Shown: piece by piece, positions 16,333-25,089 of the stretch
Position numbering within the stretch: the first letter of the stretch is position 1
Layout of the letters: every line of letters begins with the position of its first letter
NCBI GenBank assembly: GCA_024236095.1
Contig: JACKLD010000012.1
Location: 1 to 64,000 of the forward strand
Origin: Pseudomonadaceae bacterium
GTDB lineage: Bacteria; Pseudomonadota; Alphaproteobacteria; UBA2136; UBA6156
Length of the DNA: 64,000 bases
Direction: 5' to 3'
Notes under the pieces: model-generated
Told to the model about the DNA's origin: nothing
Seen by the model: only the letters and a program-made list of their open reading frames with translations
The model's database searches: none
Program-made: the position numbers and the translations under genes

Positions 16333-17004
16333 ATGCCCCCGCCGCCCGAATTGCGTGATGAAATCCGCGAACAGATACAGGAGCAGGGCCTGTGGTGCTG
16401 GATGCGCAAAACATTGGTGACCGGCCTGTTTGTCGCGGCACCGCTGGTGCTGACATGGTGGCTGATTTCCAGCGTGGTGATGTGGATGGACGGCCTGCTT
16501 ATCGGTATTTTGCCGGAGAGTTTGCAGTTCCGTGTGGCGGGCATCCCCGGCCTTGGCCTGCTGGGCGGGGCCGTGCTGCTGCTGGCGGTCGGCGTGCTGG
16601 CCAAGCATTATTTGGGAAAAAAGGTGTTGGAATGGGCCGATGAGGCGCTAAGCGACATCCCCGTGGTGCGCAGCGTGTATGGTGCGGTGAAGAAGATTGT
16701 GGAAGCTTTGGGCGGCGAAGGCACCGGCGCGTTCCGCGAGGTGGTGCTGGTGCAGTTCCCCCATCAGGGCAGTTACGCCATTGCCTTCCTCACCGGCGTG
16801 ACCGAAGGTGAAGTGCAGGAAAAAACCAAGGCCCGCGTGCTGAATGCCTTTGTGCCCACCACCCCCAACCCGACCAGTGGCTTTCTTATCTTTGTCAAGG
16901 AAAGCGACATCATCCGCCTCGACATGACCGTGGACGAGGGCATCAAGATGGTGATGAGTGGTGGCATCGTGACCCCCGGTTCGGCAAAGAAAAAGAAGAA
17001 GTAA
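16333..17004 (+). CDS. DUF502 family membrane protein
   Basis: 223 residues with two transmembrane helices (about 27-52 and 72-91), then a soluble domain with the family signature PVVRSVYGAVKKIVEAL and a basic end (KKKKK). Function is unknown. In several alphaproteobacteria a DUF502 gene lies near recG, as here (recG starts 2.9 kb away and converges). The ATG at 16333 was preferred over an in-frame TTG at 16327. Confidence 0.85.
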   Translation: MPPPPELRDEIREQIQEQGLWCWMRKTLVTGLFVAAPLVLTWWLISSVVMWMDGLLIGILPESLQFRVAGIPGLGLLGGAVLLLAVGVLAKHYLGKKVLEWADEALSDIPVVRSVYGAVKKIVEALGGEGTGAFREVVLVQFPHQGSYAIAFLTGVTEGEVQEKTKARVLNAFVPTTPNPTSGFLIFVKESDIIRLDMTVDEGIKMVMSGGIVTPGSAKKKKK

Positions 17005-17088
17005 GCCTTTTGTAAGTGCGCGGGGTTTACAGCATGCCCTTGTGGCCCTATGTGATGGGGAGATTCATCATACAGGGAGGGCGCGGAT

Positions 17089-17301
17089 ATGCACGGCACA
17101 TTTTTGACATCGTTGAACCAGATTCAGCCCACGCGGTTGTACGAATGTGGTGGGCGTTACCGTGTCGGTGCGGATATTTGCGAGGAGATTGTATCTGATG
17201 AAGCTTTGCAAAATGCCCGTGTACGTCCTGCTGGTGTGAGTCGTGGTGTAGAGCGCTTTGAAGAAGTGTGGGGCTCCAGTTGGGATTGGGATCGCGCCTG
17301 A
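17089..17301 (+). CDS. Small hypothetical protein, first of a coupled pair
   Basis: I do not recognise this protein. It has 70 residues, is soluble and acidic, and starts at ATG 17089 after GGGAGGGCG. Its TGA overlaps the ATG of the next small gene (TGATG), the usual sign of translational coupling. No motif is visible. Confidence 0.4.
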   Translation: MHGTFLTSLNQIQPTRLYECGGRYRVGADICEEIVSDEALQNARVRPAGVSRGVERFEEVWGSSWDWDRA

Positions 17302-17525
17302 TGAAAATCATCGGCGCCCGTAATTATGTGTTGCCAGACGGCAGAAGCGTCCATGGCACCGAGGCCATACGCATGGTGACGAGCGGGCTGGTAAGCGCGG
17401 AGGATCTCCGCCCATTGGGTGGGTTTGATGAAGCGCGCTTTATGGCCGCAATGGCAGAGGCACAGGCCCGTGCCGCTGATGCGCCGCCGCCAAGAACTTC
17501 CCGTCATCATGGCGAACGGATTTAA
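17301..17525 (+). CDS. Small hypothetical protein, second of a coupled pair
   Basis: I do not recognise this protein. It has 74 residues starting MKIIGARNYVLPDG, with a short N-terminal strand region and an Ala-rich helix. It is coupled to the preceding gene through a one-base overlap of TGA and ATG. It is followed by a palindromic repeat and the convergent end of recG. Confidence 0.42.
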   Translation: MKIIGARNYVLPDGRSVHGTEAIRMVTSGLVSAEDLRPLGGFDEARFMAAMAEAQARAADAPPPRTSRHHGERI

Positions 17526-17584
17526 GAAACACGATCCCGTAAAGGCATGGGCAGGGGCCAGACAGGAAAACGATAGCCTTTGTC

Positions 17585-17607
17585 ATCCCCGCGAAGGCGG
17601 GGATTTT
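17585..17607. repeat. Short palindromic repeat / hairpin
   Basis: ATCCCCGC (17585-17592) pairs exactly with GCGGGGAT (17597-17604) around GAAG, then TTT. The wider context GTCATCCCCGCGAAGGCGGGGAT is a widespread intergenic palindrome in proteobacteria. It can also act as a weak terminator between the convergent small genes and recG. Only one copy was noticed in the window. Confidence 0.6.
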
Positions 17608-17697
17608 GTATGGGAATAGAGGTAGGCCCGTAAAGGCGCAAAATCGGGAGATGGAGTCCAAACACTGCGCAGGATGTCGTGCCGCTGTTTGTGTGGT

Positions 17698-19875
17698 CTA
17701 TCCCCCCCGCAAAAACGCCGCTGCGGCTGTCTGGTCGAACATCTGCAACAGCAGCGTCAGCGCGCCGCGTTGTTGGGGCGAGAGGTTGGAGGCCAGCAGC
17801 GCCTGCGCCGCATCGCGGGCAAGGGGCAACAACTCGCGATGATGGTGCAGGTCGGCCAGCCGCGTGGCAATCTGGCCGGATTGGCGGGTGCCCAGCACTT
17901 CGCCGGGGCCACGCAGTTCAAGGTCTTTTTCTGCCAGCTCGAAGCCGTCGTCGCTTTGGCGCAGGGCATCCAACCGCTGCTCGGCGAACGGAGTGAGGGG
18001 AGGGCTATAAAGCAGCACGCATTGGCTTTTGGCGGCGCCGCGCCCCACCCGTCCGCGTAACTGGTGCAGTTGCGAGAGACCGAAGCGTTCGGCGTGTTCG
18101 ATTACCATCAGCGTGGCGTTGGGGACATCGACCCCCACTTCAATCACCGTGGTGGAAACCAGAATGGCCAGTTCGCCCGCCTGAAACCGCGCCATCACCG
18201 CATCTTTTTCGGCGGCTTTCATCTTGCCGTGCAGCACGCCCACTTTGTCGCCGTAAACCTTGGCCAGCCATGCGGCGCGTGCGGTGGCGGCGGCCAAATC
18301 GGTGTCTTCGCTCTCATCCACCAGCGGGCACACCCAGTACACCTGCTGGCCTTGGGCAATCACCCGTTCCAGCCCGCGTGCCACCTCGTTCAGGCGGGCA
18401 TCGGGAATGGCCACGGTCTGAATCGGCGTGCGCCCCGGCGGTTTCTCACGCAGGACGGAGACATCCATATCGCCATAGGCGGTCAGTGCCAGTGTGCGCG
18501 GAATGGGGGTGGCGGTCATCAGCAGCAAATCCGGCGGCAGACTTTGGTTGGCCGAGAGCGCCATGCGCTGCCGCACCCCAAAACGGTGCTGCTCATCGAT
18601 CACCGCAAGGCCAAGGCGGTCGAAGGTGACATCATCCTGCACCAGCGCATGGGTGCCCACCAGCAGGTTGACGAAGCCGTCGCGCACATGCTGTTTCAGT
18701 TTCTTCTTTTGAGCGGCGGGCAGGCTGCCCACCAACAGGCCGACGGTAAACCCCAGCGGCTGCAAATACCTCACCGCGTTGGCGTAGAGTTGGCGGGCCA
18801 AAATCTCGGTGGGGGCCATCAGCACGCCCTGCTGGCCGTTTTCCATCACGCGGCACAGCGCGGCCAACGCCACCAAGGTTTTGCCTGCGCCCACATCGCC
18901 CTGCAACAGGCGCAACATCGGGCGCGGAGTGGCAAGGTCGGTGGCAATGTCGTCCAGCGCCTGTTGTTGGTCGCCCGTCAAAGCGAAGGGCAGGGATGCC
19001 AGCAGTTTGTCGGTTTGCGCCTGCGACTGCCCATGGGCGATGCCCGGCTGGAAGCGCGTGGTGGCGCGGGCGTGTTGCAGGGCCAGTTGGGTGGCCAGAA
19101 ACTCATCGAGCGCCAGCCGCATCCGGGCGGGGGTGGTGGGGACGATGTCGGCCTCGTTTTCAGGGTTGTGCGCCGCCTGCAAGGCTTCTGTGAAAGCCGG
19201 CAATTTAAGGCGGGCCAGCAACGCGGCGGGCAACCACTCCGGCGGCGGGTGTTCGCTTGCAAAAGCCAATGCATGTTGTACCGCGCGGTTAACCCACCCC
19301 TGCGGCAAGCCTGCGGTGAGAGGGTACAACGGCCAGACCTTGGCCACGGCTTTCAGTTGCGCGTCTTCCGGAAGCTTTCCTGCCGTCCACACGTCGGGGT
19401 GAATCAGTTTCTTGCCCTTGCTGTCTTCTTCCACCTTGCCGGAGACCACCACCGTGCCGCCCTGCGGATAGGCCCTCTCCAGCCAGCCGCCCACGTTGAA
19501 GTAGATGGCCCGTAAGCTGCCGCTGTCGTCGGCCAACTCAATAACAAGGGGAATCTTTTTGCCGCCGCGCCGCAGGCTACCGAACACGGATGGACGTTTG
19601 ATGACCTTCAACAACATGGTGGCGCGCTCGCCGACGGGGGCGGTGGCAATGGTAGGGGCGGCTGACCTGTCCAGCACGCTGCGCGGCAGGTGGAACAGCA
19701 AATCCACCCAGCGCGGGCCGCACAGTTCGGTCATTTTGGTGAATTGGGCGGGCGCCATGCCGGGGAAGGCCGGATACGGCCCCAGCAGCGGCGGCCCACG
19801 ATACGGTACAGGCGCGGGCTTGCCCTTGGCTGGGGCCTTGACGGGGGCGGTGGCTTGGGGTTTTGTGGCGGCCAT
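17698..19875 (-). CDS. recG: ATP-dependent DNA helicase RecG
   Basis: 725 residues. It remodels stalled forks and Holliday junctions. An N-terminal wedge/OB domain is followed by SF2 motifs: Walker A LLQGDVGAGKT near residue 328, DEQHRFG near 428, MTATPIPRTLAL, STTVIEVGVDVPNA and QLRGRVGRG. The start MAATKPQ at 19875 was chosen because TAAGGTGGG lies about 7 nt upstream; a longer in-frame start at 19917 would lie inside sdhE. The recG and sdhE start codons overlap on opposite strands. Confidence 0.95.
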   Translation of the reverse strand: MAATKPQATAPVKAPAKGKPAPVPYRGPPLLGPYPAFPGMAPAQFTKMTELCGPRWVDLLFHLPRSVLDRSAAPTIATAPVGERATMLLKVIKRPSVFGSLRRGGKKIPLVIELADDSGSLRAIYFNVGGWLERAYPQGGTVVVSGKVEEDSKGKKLIHPDVWTAGKLPEDAQLKAVAKVWPLYPLTAGLPQGWVNRAVQHALAFASEHPPPEWLPAALLARLKLPAFTEALQAAHNPENEADIVPTTPARMRLALDEFLATQLALQHARATTRFQPGIAHGQSQAQTDKLLASLPFALTGDQQQALDDIATDLATPRPMLRLLQGDVGAGKTLVALAALCRVMENGQQGVLMAPTEILARQLYANAVRYLQPLGFTVGLLVGSLPAAQKKKLKQHVRDGFVNLLVGTHALVQDDVTFDRLGLAVIDEQHRFGVRQRMALSANQSLPPDLLLMTATPIPRTLALTAYGDMDVSVLREKPPGRTPIQTVAIPDARLNEVARGLERVIAQGQQVYWVCPLVDESEDTDLAAATARAAWLAKVYGDKVGVLHGKMKAAEKDAVMARFQAGELAILVSTTVIEVGVDVPNATLMVIEHAERFGLSQLHQLRGRVGRGAAKSQCVLLYSPPLTPFAEQRLDALRQSDDGFELAEKDLELRGPGEVLGTRQSGQIATRLADLHHHRELLPLARDAAQALLASNLSPQQRGALTLLLQMFDQTAAAAFLRGG

Positions 19876-20155
19876 GACGATGCCCACCTTACCCGAAAAC
19901 CGCGACCTGCTCATCAAGGAAGTGCGCTACCGTGCCAGTTATCGTGGCACGTTGGAACTGGACAAGGTGTGTCGCGCCCTGTTGCCCGAGTTGGACACCA
20001 TGGCCGATGACGAGCTGTTGATGGTGCGCGGCCTGCTGCAACAGGGGGAGAACCACCTGATGAGCTGGCTGGTGGAAGGGGCGGCGGTGCCGGAAGAGTG
20101 GCAATTGCCGGTGGCTTTGGTGCGGCATATATTCAAGAAAAATCATCATGTTTAA
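19874..20155 (+). CDS. sdhE: SdhE, FAD assembly factor for succinate dehydrogenase
   Basis: 93 residues, the size of the SdhE/DUF339/Sdh5 family, which promotes covalent flavinylation of SdhA. The conserved RYRASYRGTLELD block carries the family RGxxELD motif, followed by helices with MADDELLMVRGLL and HLMSWLVEG. recG-sdhE-mfd is a common alphaproteobacterial arrangement. ATG 19874 or 19880 is possible. Its start overlaps the recG start, and its end overlaps the mfd start by 8 bp. Confidence 0.88.
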   Translation: MTMPTLPENRDLLIKEVRYRASYRGTLELDKVCRALLPELDTMADDELLMVRGLLQQGENHLMSWLVEGAAVPEEWQLPVALVRHIFKKNHHV

Positions 20156-23100
20156 GAAACATCTTAAACAAGTTTCAAGGGAAAAACCCCTGCGCCTGCA
20201 AGGTCTGCCGCAGGCGGCATGGCCGTGGCTGGCGGCAGAGACGGCGGCGGCAGGCACGGGGCCGTTACTGGTGATTGCGCCCGACCCTGCCGAAGTGGAG
20301 GGTTTGGCAGAGGCCATCGGCGCGTTGACAGAGAAACGGGTGGATGTACTGCCGCTGCCGGATGTGGCCCCGTATGACCGCCTGAGTGCCGCGCCGCAGG
20401 TACAGGCGCAGCGCGCGCAGGTGTTGCGCGCGGCGCAGGAAGGGGTGTTGGAGATTGTGGTTTCCAGCATACCGGCGTTGGCGTTGAGGTTGCCAGCCGA
20501 GGTGGCGGAGCCTGTGAAACTGCATCGCGGGATATGGTTGGACTTGGATACCTTGGGGCGGAATCTTGTTGCGTTGGGCTACAAACGGGTGGAACAGGTA
20601 CACGGCTCCGGCGAATGGGCGCGGCGCGGCGGCGTGGTGGATGTGTGGCCTGCTGCCGAGCTGCCGCTGCGGCTGGAATTTTTTGGTGATGAGTTGGAGC
20701 GGCTGGATGCCTTCGACCCCGACAGCCAGCGCAGTTTGCAGGCGGTGGAAGGCGATGTGCTGCTGGGGCAAGGTAGCGAAGTGGTGTTGGACGAGGCACG
20801 CATCGGCACTTTCCGCGCCAACTACCGCGAGATGTTTGACGGCGGGGTGAACGACACGGCCTATGCCCAAGTCAGCGAAGGTGTGCTGCCCGCCCATGCC
20901 ACGCAGTTGCTGCCGTTGTTCTGGGACACCCCCTTGCCGCTGCTGACGGAATTGTTGCCCGACACGGCCCGCGTATTGTTTCCTGCCGATGCCGCCGAAC
21001 AGGCCGCCCTATGGGAAGACACCGTGGCCGGTGCCTATGCCGCACGGCGCGAGGCGGAAGGCGAGGGGGAAGATATCATCCGCGCGTTGCCGCCGGAGTT
21101 GCTGGTGGCGCCTGCGGCTGAATTGTTACGCGGGTTGGCGGCTTTTCCCCAAATCACTGCAGCGGCGTTTGATGACGGCGGCGAAGGCGTATGCACGGGC
21201 TTGCGCGGGCATGACTTTCTGGGCCTGAAAACCAACCGCCACGCCGCTGCGCAGGCGGCTGCGCGGGATGTGGCCGCCAAGGCGGGCGAGGGGTATCTGG
21301 TGGTGCTCACTGCCGTCAGTGCGGCGGGGTTGAACCAGATGTTGAAGGCGCTGGAGAGCGAAGGCGCTCCGCCCGCCTCTCTGGCGCAAACCCTGCGGGA
21401 TGCGTTGGCGGGCAAGGAGGGTGTTGCCGCCACTGTGGCGCCTCTGGCGGCAGGCTGGGTCGACCCTCATGGCAAGGTAATGGTGCTCACCGAGGGCGAT
21501 GTGTTCGGCCAGCGCATGGGCCACGGGCGTCAAGGGCCCCGTCGCCGCAAAAAGGCCGACGAGCTGATTGCCCATTTCTCCCAACTGCGCGAAGGCGATT
21601 ACGTGGTGCATGAAGACCATGGCATCGGACGCTTTGTCGGGCTGGTGACACTGACCGTGGACGGCCTGCGCCAAGACATGCTCAAGCTGCTGTACGCGGG
21701 CGATGACCGGCTGTTTGTGCCGGTGGAGAATCTGGATGTGCTTTCGCGTTACAAAGGCGCCGACGGTGCGGCGGTGCAGGTGGACAAACTTGGCGGCAGC
21801 GGCTGGCAGGCCCGCAAGGCCAAGGTGCGTGAAGACCTGATGGCCATGGCCGACGAACTTCTGGCTACGGCGGCGGCTCGCACCACCACCCCCCGCGCGC
21901 CGCTTTTGGAAGACGGAGGTGGTGGGGGCGAAGGGCTGTACGCCGAGTTTTGTGCGGGCTTCCCTTACCAACTGACGGAAGACCAGCAGCGGGTGATGGA
22001 AGAGGTTGAATCCGACTTTGCCGAACATCACCCGATGGACCGGCTGGTGGTGGGCGATGTGGGCTTCGGCAAGACCGAAGTGGCCCTGCGCGCGGCATTT
22101 CTGGCCGCCGCCGCAGGCAAGCAGGTGGCGGTGGTATGCCCAACCACGCTGCTGGCGCGGCAACATTATGATAACTTCCTCCAGCGCTTTGCGGGCTTCC
22201 CGATGAGGGTCGGGCGCCTCAGCCGCTTGGTGGGCGCGGCGGAAAGTAAGACGGTGAAAGACGGGCTGGCCGACGGCACGGTGGATATCGTGGTGGGCAC
22301 CCACGCACTGCTGGGCAAGGGGATCAAGTTCCGCAACCTCGGGCTGGTGGTGATTGACGAAGAACAGCGTTTCGGCGTTGCCCACAAGGAGCGCCTCAAA
22401 CAATTGCGCGCCGAAGTGGATATCCTCACCCTCACCGCCACTCCCATCCCGCGCACATTGCAGATGGCGGTGGGCGGGGTGCGGCAGCTTTCTCTCATTA
22501 CCACCCCGCCGATGGATCGGCAGGCGGTGGCCACCTTCGTGCTGCCATGGGACAACAAGACCATCGCCGAAGCCCTCAAGCGCGAGCTCACCCGTGGCGG
22601 GCAGGCCTATGTGGTGGCCCCGCACATTGAAGACTTGCCTGCGCTGGCCGACAGCCTGCATGCCCTGCTGCCTGACCTGCGTCTCGGTATCGCCCACGGC
22701 CAGATGCCGGAGGGCGAACTGGAAGACGTGATGGGCGCGTTTTACGAGGGCAAGCTCTCGGTACTTCTGGCCACCACCATCATTGAAAGCGGGCTGGACG
22801 TGCCCCGCGCCAATACGCTGATTGTCTATCGGGCCGACCGCTTCGGCCTTGCCCAACTGTACCAGTTGCGCGGACGGGTGGGGCGCAGCAGCAAGCGGGC
22901 TTTTGCCTATTTTGTGCTGCCCGAGGGCAACCTCACCGGCGAGGCCGCCAAACGGTTGACCATCCTCCAGCGCCTCACCGACCTCGGCGCGGGCTTCATG
23001 CTGGCCAGTTATGACATGGACCTGCGCGGCTTCGGCAACCTGTTGGGCAAGCAGCAAAGCGGGAATATCCGCGATATCGGCTTTGAGCTTTACAACAAGA

Positions 23101-23642
23101 TGCTGCGCGAAGCGGTGGCGGAAAGACGCTCAAAGTCACAAGTTCAGAGGTCAAAGGGAGGTGACGTGGAATCCGCCATGCCCACCGGCGGTTCGGTCAG
23201 CCTGAAGCTCGGTGTCAGTTATCTCATCCCCGAAAGCTTCATGCCCGATGAAAACCAGCGCTTGCAGATGTACCGCCGCATCGCCACGCTGGAAGACGCC
23301 GAGGGGCTGGAGGACATGCGCGCCGAGCTGTCCGACCGATACGGCCAACTTCCTGCCGAGGTGGAAAGCCTGCTGGCGGTGATGCGCCTCAAGCGCCGCG
23401 CCGAGGCGCTCAACATCTCCAAGCTGGAGGTCGGCGAGAAAGGCGTGCTGGTGGCCTTCGGCGGCGGGCGTTTTGCCAACCCGCAGGGTTTGATGAAACA
23501 CATCATGGCCCATGCCGGTGTCATTGCCGTGCGGCAGGAGAAAGACGGCGGCCAAAGCCTTATTTGGCACCGCCGCTTTGCCGAAGGCCGCGTGCTGGAC
23601 GGGGTAGGCACAATTGTGGGGGAGGTGGAGAGTTGTCTCTGA
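20148..23642 (+). CDS. mfd: Transcription-repair coupling factor Mfd
   Basis: 1164 residues. It removes RNA polymerase stalled at lesions and recruits UvrA. In order: a UvrB-like N-terminal module (1-~420), an RNA-polymerase-interacting domain (about 475-560), an SF2 translocase with Walker A VVGDVGFGKTEV near 632, DEEQRFGV near 738, TATPIPRTLQM and TTIIESGLDVPRANT, then the C-terminal TRCF domain. Just before the TRCF domain (about 994-1008) there is a short polar insert, RSKSQVQRSKGGD, encoded by a comparatively AT-rich stretch. The start overlaps sdhE. Confidence 0.97.
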   Translation: MFKKHLKQVSREKPLRLQGLPQAAWPWLAAETAAAGTGPLLVIAPDPAEVEGLAEAIGALTEKRVDVLPLPDVAPYDRLSAAPQVQAQRAQVLRAAQEGVLEIVVSSIPALALRLPAEVAEPVKLHRGIWLDLDTLGRNLVALGYKRVEQVHGSGEWARRGGVVDVWPAAELPLRLEFFGDELERLDAFDPDSQRSLQAVEGDVLLGQGSEVVLDEARIGTFRANYREMFDGGVNDTAYAQVSEGVLPAHATQLLPLFWDTPLPLLTELLPDTARVLFPADAAEQAALWEDTVAGAYAARREAEGEGEDIIRALPPELLVAPAAELLRGLAAFPQITAAAFDDGGEGVCTGLRGHDFLGLKTNRHAAAQAAARDVAAKAGEGYLVVLTAVSAAGLNQMLKALESEGAPPASLAQTLRDALAGKEGVAATVAPLAAGWVDPHGKVMVLTEGDVFGQRMGHGRQGPRRRKKADELIAHFSQLREGDYVVHEDHGIGRFVGLVTLTVDGLRQDMLKLLYAGDDRLFVPVENLDVLSRYKGADGAAVQVDKLGGSGWQARKAKVREDLMAMADELLATAAARTTTPRAPLLEDGGGGGEGLYAEFCAGFPYQLTEDQQRVMEEVESDFAEHHPMDRLVVGDVGFGKTEVALRAAFLAAAAGKQVAVVCPTTLLARQHYDNFLQRFAGFPMRVGRLSRLVGAAESKTVKDGLADGTVDIVVGTHALLGKGIKFRNLGLVVIDEEQRFGVAHKERLKQLRAEVDILTLTATPIPRTLQMAVGGVRQLSLITTPPMDRQAVATFVLPWDNKTIAEALKRELTRGGQAYVVAPHIEDLPALADSLHALLPDLRLGIAHGQMPEGELEDVMGAFYEGKLSVLLATTIIESGLDVPRANTLIVYRADRFGLAQLYQLRGRVGRSSKRAFAYFVLPEGNLTGEAAKRLTILQRLTDLGAGFMLASYDMDLRGFGNLLGKQQSGNIRDIGFELYNKMLREAVAERRSKSQVQRSKGGDVESAMPTGGSVSLKLGVSYLIPESFMPDENQRLQMYRRIATLEDAEGLEDMRAELSDRYGQLPAEVESLLAVMRLKRRAEALNISKLEVGEKGVLVAFGGGRFANPQGLMKHIMAHAGVIAVRQEKDGGQSLIWHRRFAEGRVLDGVGTIVGEVESCL

Positions 23643-23690
23643 TTGGCGTCACGCCTCGCCAACCGCCAAAACCCATGCTATACCCGCCGC

Positions 23691-24158
23691 ATGGGCAATG
23701 ATGGCAGCCAGCGCAATATCTCCGATAACCGCCGCGCGCGGTACAATTACGAGTTGCTGGAGTTCTTTCAGGCGGGACTGGTGCTGACCGGCAGCGAAGT
23801 GAAGAGCTTGCGCTTGGGCCATGCGCACATCAACGAGGCCTACGCCAGCGTCAGCCGGGGTGAGGTGTGGCTGATTGGTGCGCACATTGGCGCCTACCAG
23901 AATGCGGGCTACGCCCAGCATGACGAGCGCCGCACCCGCAAACTGTTGCTGAACGCGGCAGAGATTGAGAAAATCAAGCGCGGCTTGGAACAAAAGGGGC
24001 TTACTTTGGTGCCAACCCGTTTGTATTGGCACAAGGGCCGTGCCAAGGTGGACGTGGCGCTGGCCAAGGGCAAAAAGACCTTCGACAAACGCGAGACCAT
24101 CAAGCGCCGCGAGGAAGACCGCACGCTGCGGCGGGTGATGAAGGGAGTGAAAGGGTGA
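23691..24158 (+). CDS. smpB: SsrA-binding protein SmpB
   Basis: 155 residues. It delivers tmRNA to stalled ribosomes for trans-translation. The start MGNDGSQ at 23691 was chosen over an in-frame ATG at 23643, which is only 3 bp after the mfd stop and gives a non-homologous N-terminus. Family motifs: GLVLTGSEVKSLR, EVWLIGAHI, RKLLLN and the basic C-terminal tail KKTFDKRETIKRRE that enters the decoding centre. Confidence 0.95.
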   Translation: MGNDGSQRNISDNRRARYNYELLEFFQAGLVLTGSEVKSLRLGHAHINEAYASVSRGEVWLIGAHIGAYQNAGYAQHDERRTRKLLLNAAEIEKIKRGLEQKGLTLVPTRLYWHKGRAKVDVALAKGKKTFDKRETIKRREEDRTLRRVMKGVKG

Positions 24159-24162
24159 AAAC

Positions 24163-24543
24163 ATGACACAAAACAGTACGGCATTGTCACTGCCAAGTGG
24201 TGTTTCCACGGGGGCCATGCGTTATCCACACCTGCGTGAAATGATGTTGCGGGAAGATACGCGGCCACCGTTGAGGGTTGATAAAACAAGAATCAACTTC
24301 AGCGTGCTGAGCGGCGTTGTTAAGCACTTGCATACGCCGGAACTTGTTCGGCGTGTTCACGATGCTTGTGGAGAGGGCGTGAATGTCCAGCACTATGCCA
24401 TTGCCATTTGGAGTTTGAAGGTCATGTTAAAGAACCCCGAGCTTGATAGGGCTTGGGATGCGATGATGGATGGCTTGGCGCCGCGTGGTGGCACTGCTGT
24501 GGAGACACAGGCTTCAGCACTGGAGCCTGATTTGGTTCACTAA
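24163..24543 (+). CDS. Hypothetical protein
   Basis: I do not recognise this protein. It has 126 residues, soluble and helical in the middle (about 38-105), with no signal peptide or motif. It is 4 bp after smpB and its TAA shares a base with the following ATG (24543), so it is probably cotranscribed. Codon use is slightly less GC-biased than smpB. Confidence 0.6.
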   Translation: MTQNSTALSLPSGVSTGAMRYPHLREMMLREDTRPPLRVDKTRINFSVLSGVVKHLHTPELVRRVHDACGEGVNVQHYAIAIWSLKVMLKNPELDRAWDAMMDGLAPRGGTAVETQASALEPDLVH

Positions 24544-25001
24544 TGGCCACAGACATGCCTGTCGTCTTCAAACGCACCGACCTGCAACAGCGCCTTGCCG
24601 ACTGGCCCGATGGCGGGGCCGATACCAGCTGGGCGTTGTGCTTCGGCAGTGTGGTGCCGGCGGCGGGAGAGTTGGCGGCCATCCGCGAGGCCGCGCGTAT
24701 TTGCGACCGTGTGGTGGTGGCACGGTTGACCCCCGACCGCGTGGTTCCGCCCACCTACGCTGCTGTGGTGGCCGAGGCGGGGGCCGACATTCTATGGTGC
24801 CCGCGTGAGGTGGCGGGGCATGTGCGTGTGGATGCGGGCGTGGAAGAGTTGGACGCCACGACGGCCACATTGCTGGCACAGGCTGTTTTTACCGTGCTGC
24901 CCAACGCGGTGGTGGTGCCGCGTACCAATCTGCCGCTGGTGCGGGCGCTGCGCAACATCTTGCACGGGCTCGGCGAGGTGTTTGTGCTGCGGCTGGTGTA
25001 G
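24543..25001 (+). CDS. PanC-like protein lacking the catalytic motif
   Basis: 152 residues. The layout resembles the N-terminal nucleotidyltransferase domain of pantothenate synthetase (PanC): an initial strand (WALCFGSVVPAAGELAAIREA), a second strand with DRVVVARL, then AEAGADILWCP comparable to the PanC AGVDLVFAP segment, and a late helix RALRNIL. The HxGH ATP-binding motif and the KMSKS-like lysine region are absent. The second half of PanC is also missing (usual length about 280). If related, it is probably not an active ligase. This assignment is an inference by eye. Confidence 0.4.
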   Translation: MATDMPVVFKRTDLQQRLADWPDGGADTSWALCFGSVVPAAGELAAIREAARICDRVVVARLTPDRVVPPTYAAVVAEAGADILWCPREVAGHVRVDAGVEELDATTATLLAQAVFTVLPNAVVVPRTNLPLVRALRNILHGLGEVFVLRLV

Positions 25002-25089
25002 GCCGCATGTGGCAGGGAGCGCGCGGTTATGGCTTGACTTCCAAGACAGGGCTTGCTAAACCGCCCTATTCCAACAGGAGAGAACCCGC

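Noticed and set aside
17089..17525. Toxin-antitoxin module
   Set aside because: Coupling and size fit, but no toxin or antitoxin motif is visible, so the genes are listed as hypothetical.
17585..17607. Considered as a dedicated terminator
   Set aside because: The T-run is short and the sequence matches a common intergenic palindrome, so I listed it as a repeat that may also stop transcription.
21126..23057. A 643-codon frame on the minus strand inside mfd
   Set aside because: Mfd has all helicase motifs on the plus strand; the opposite frame has none.
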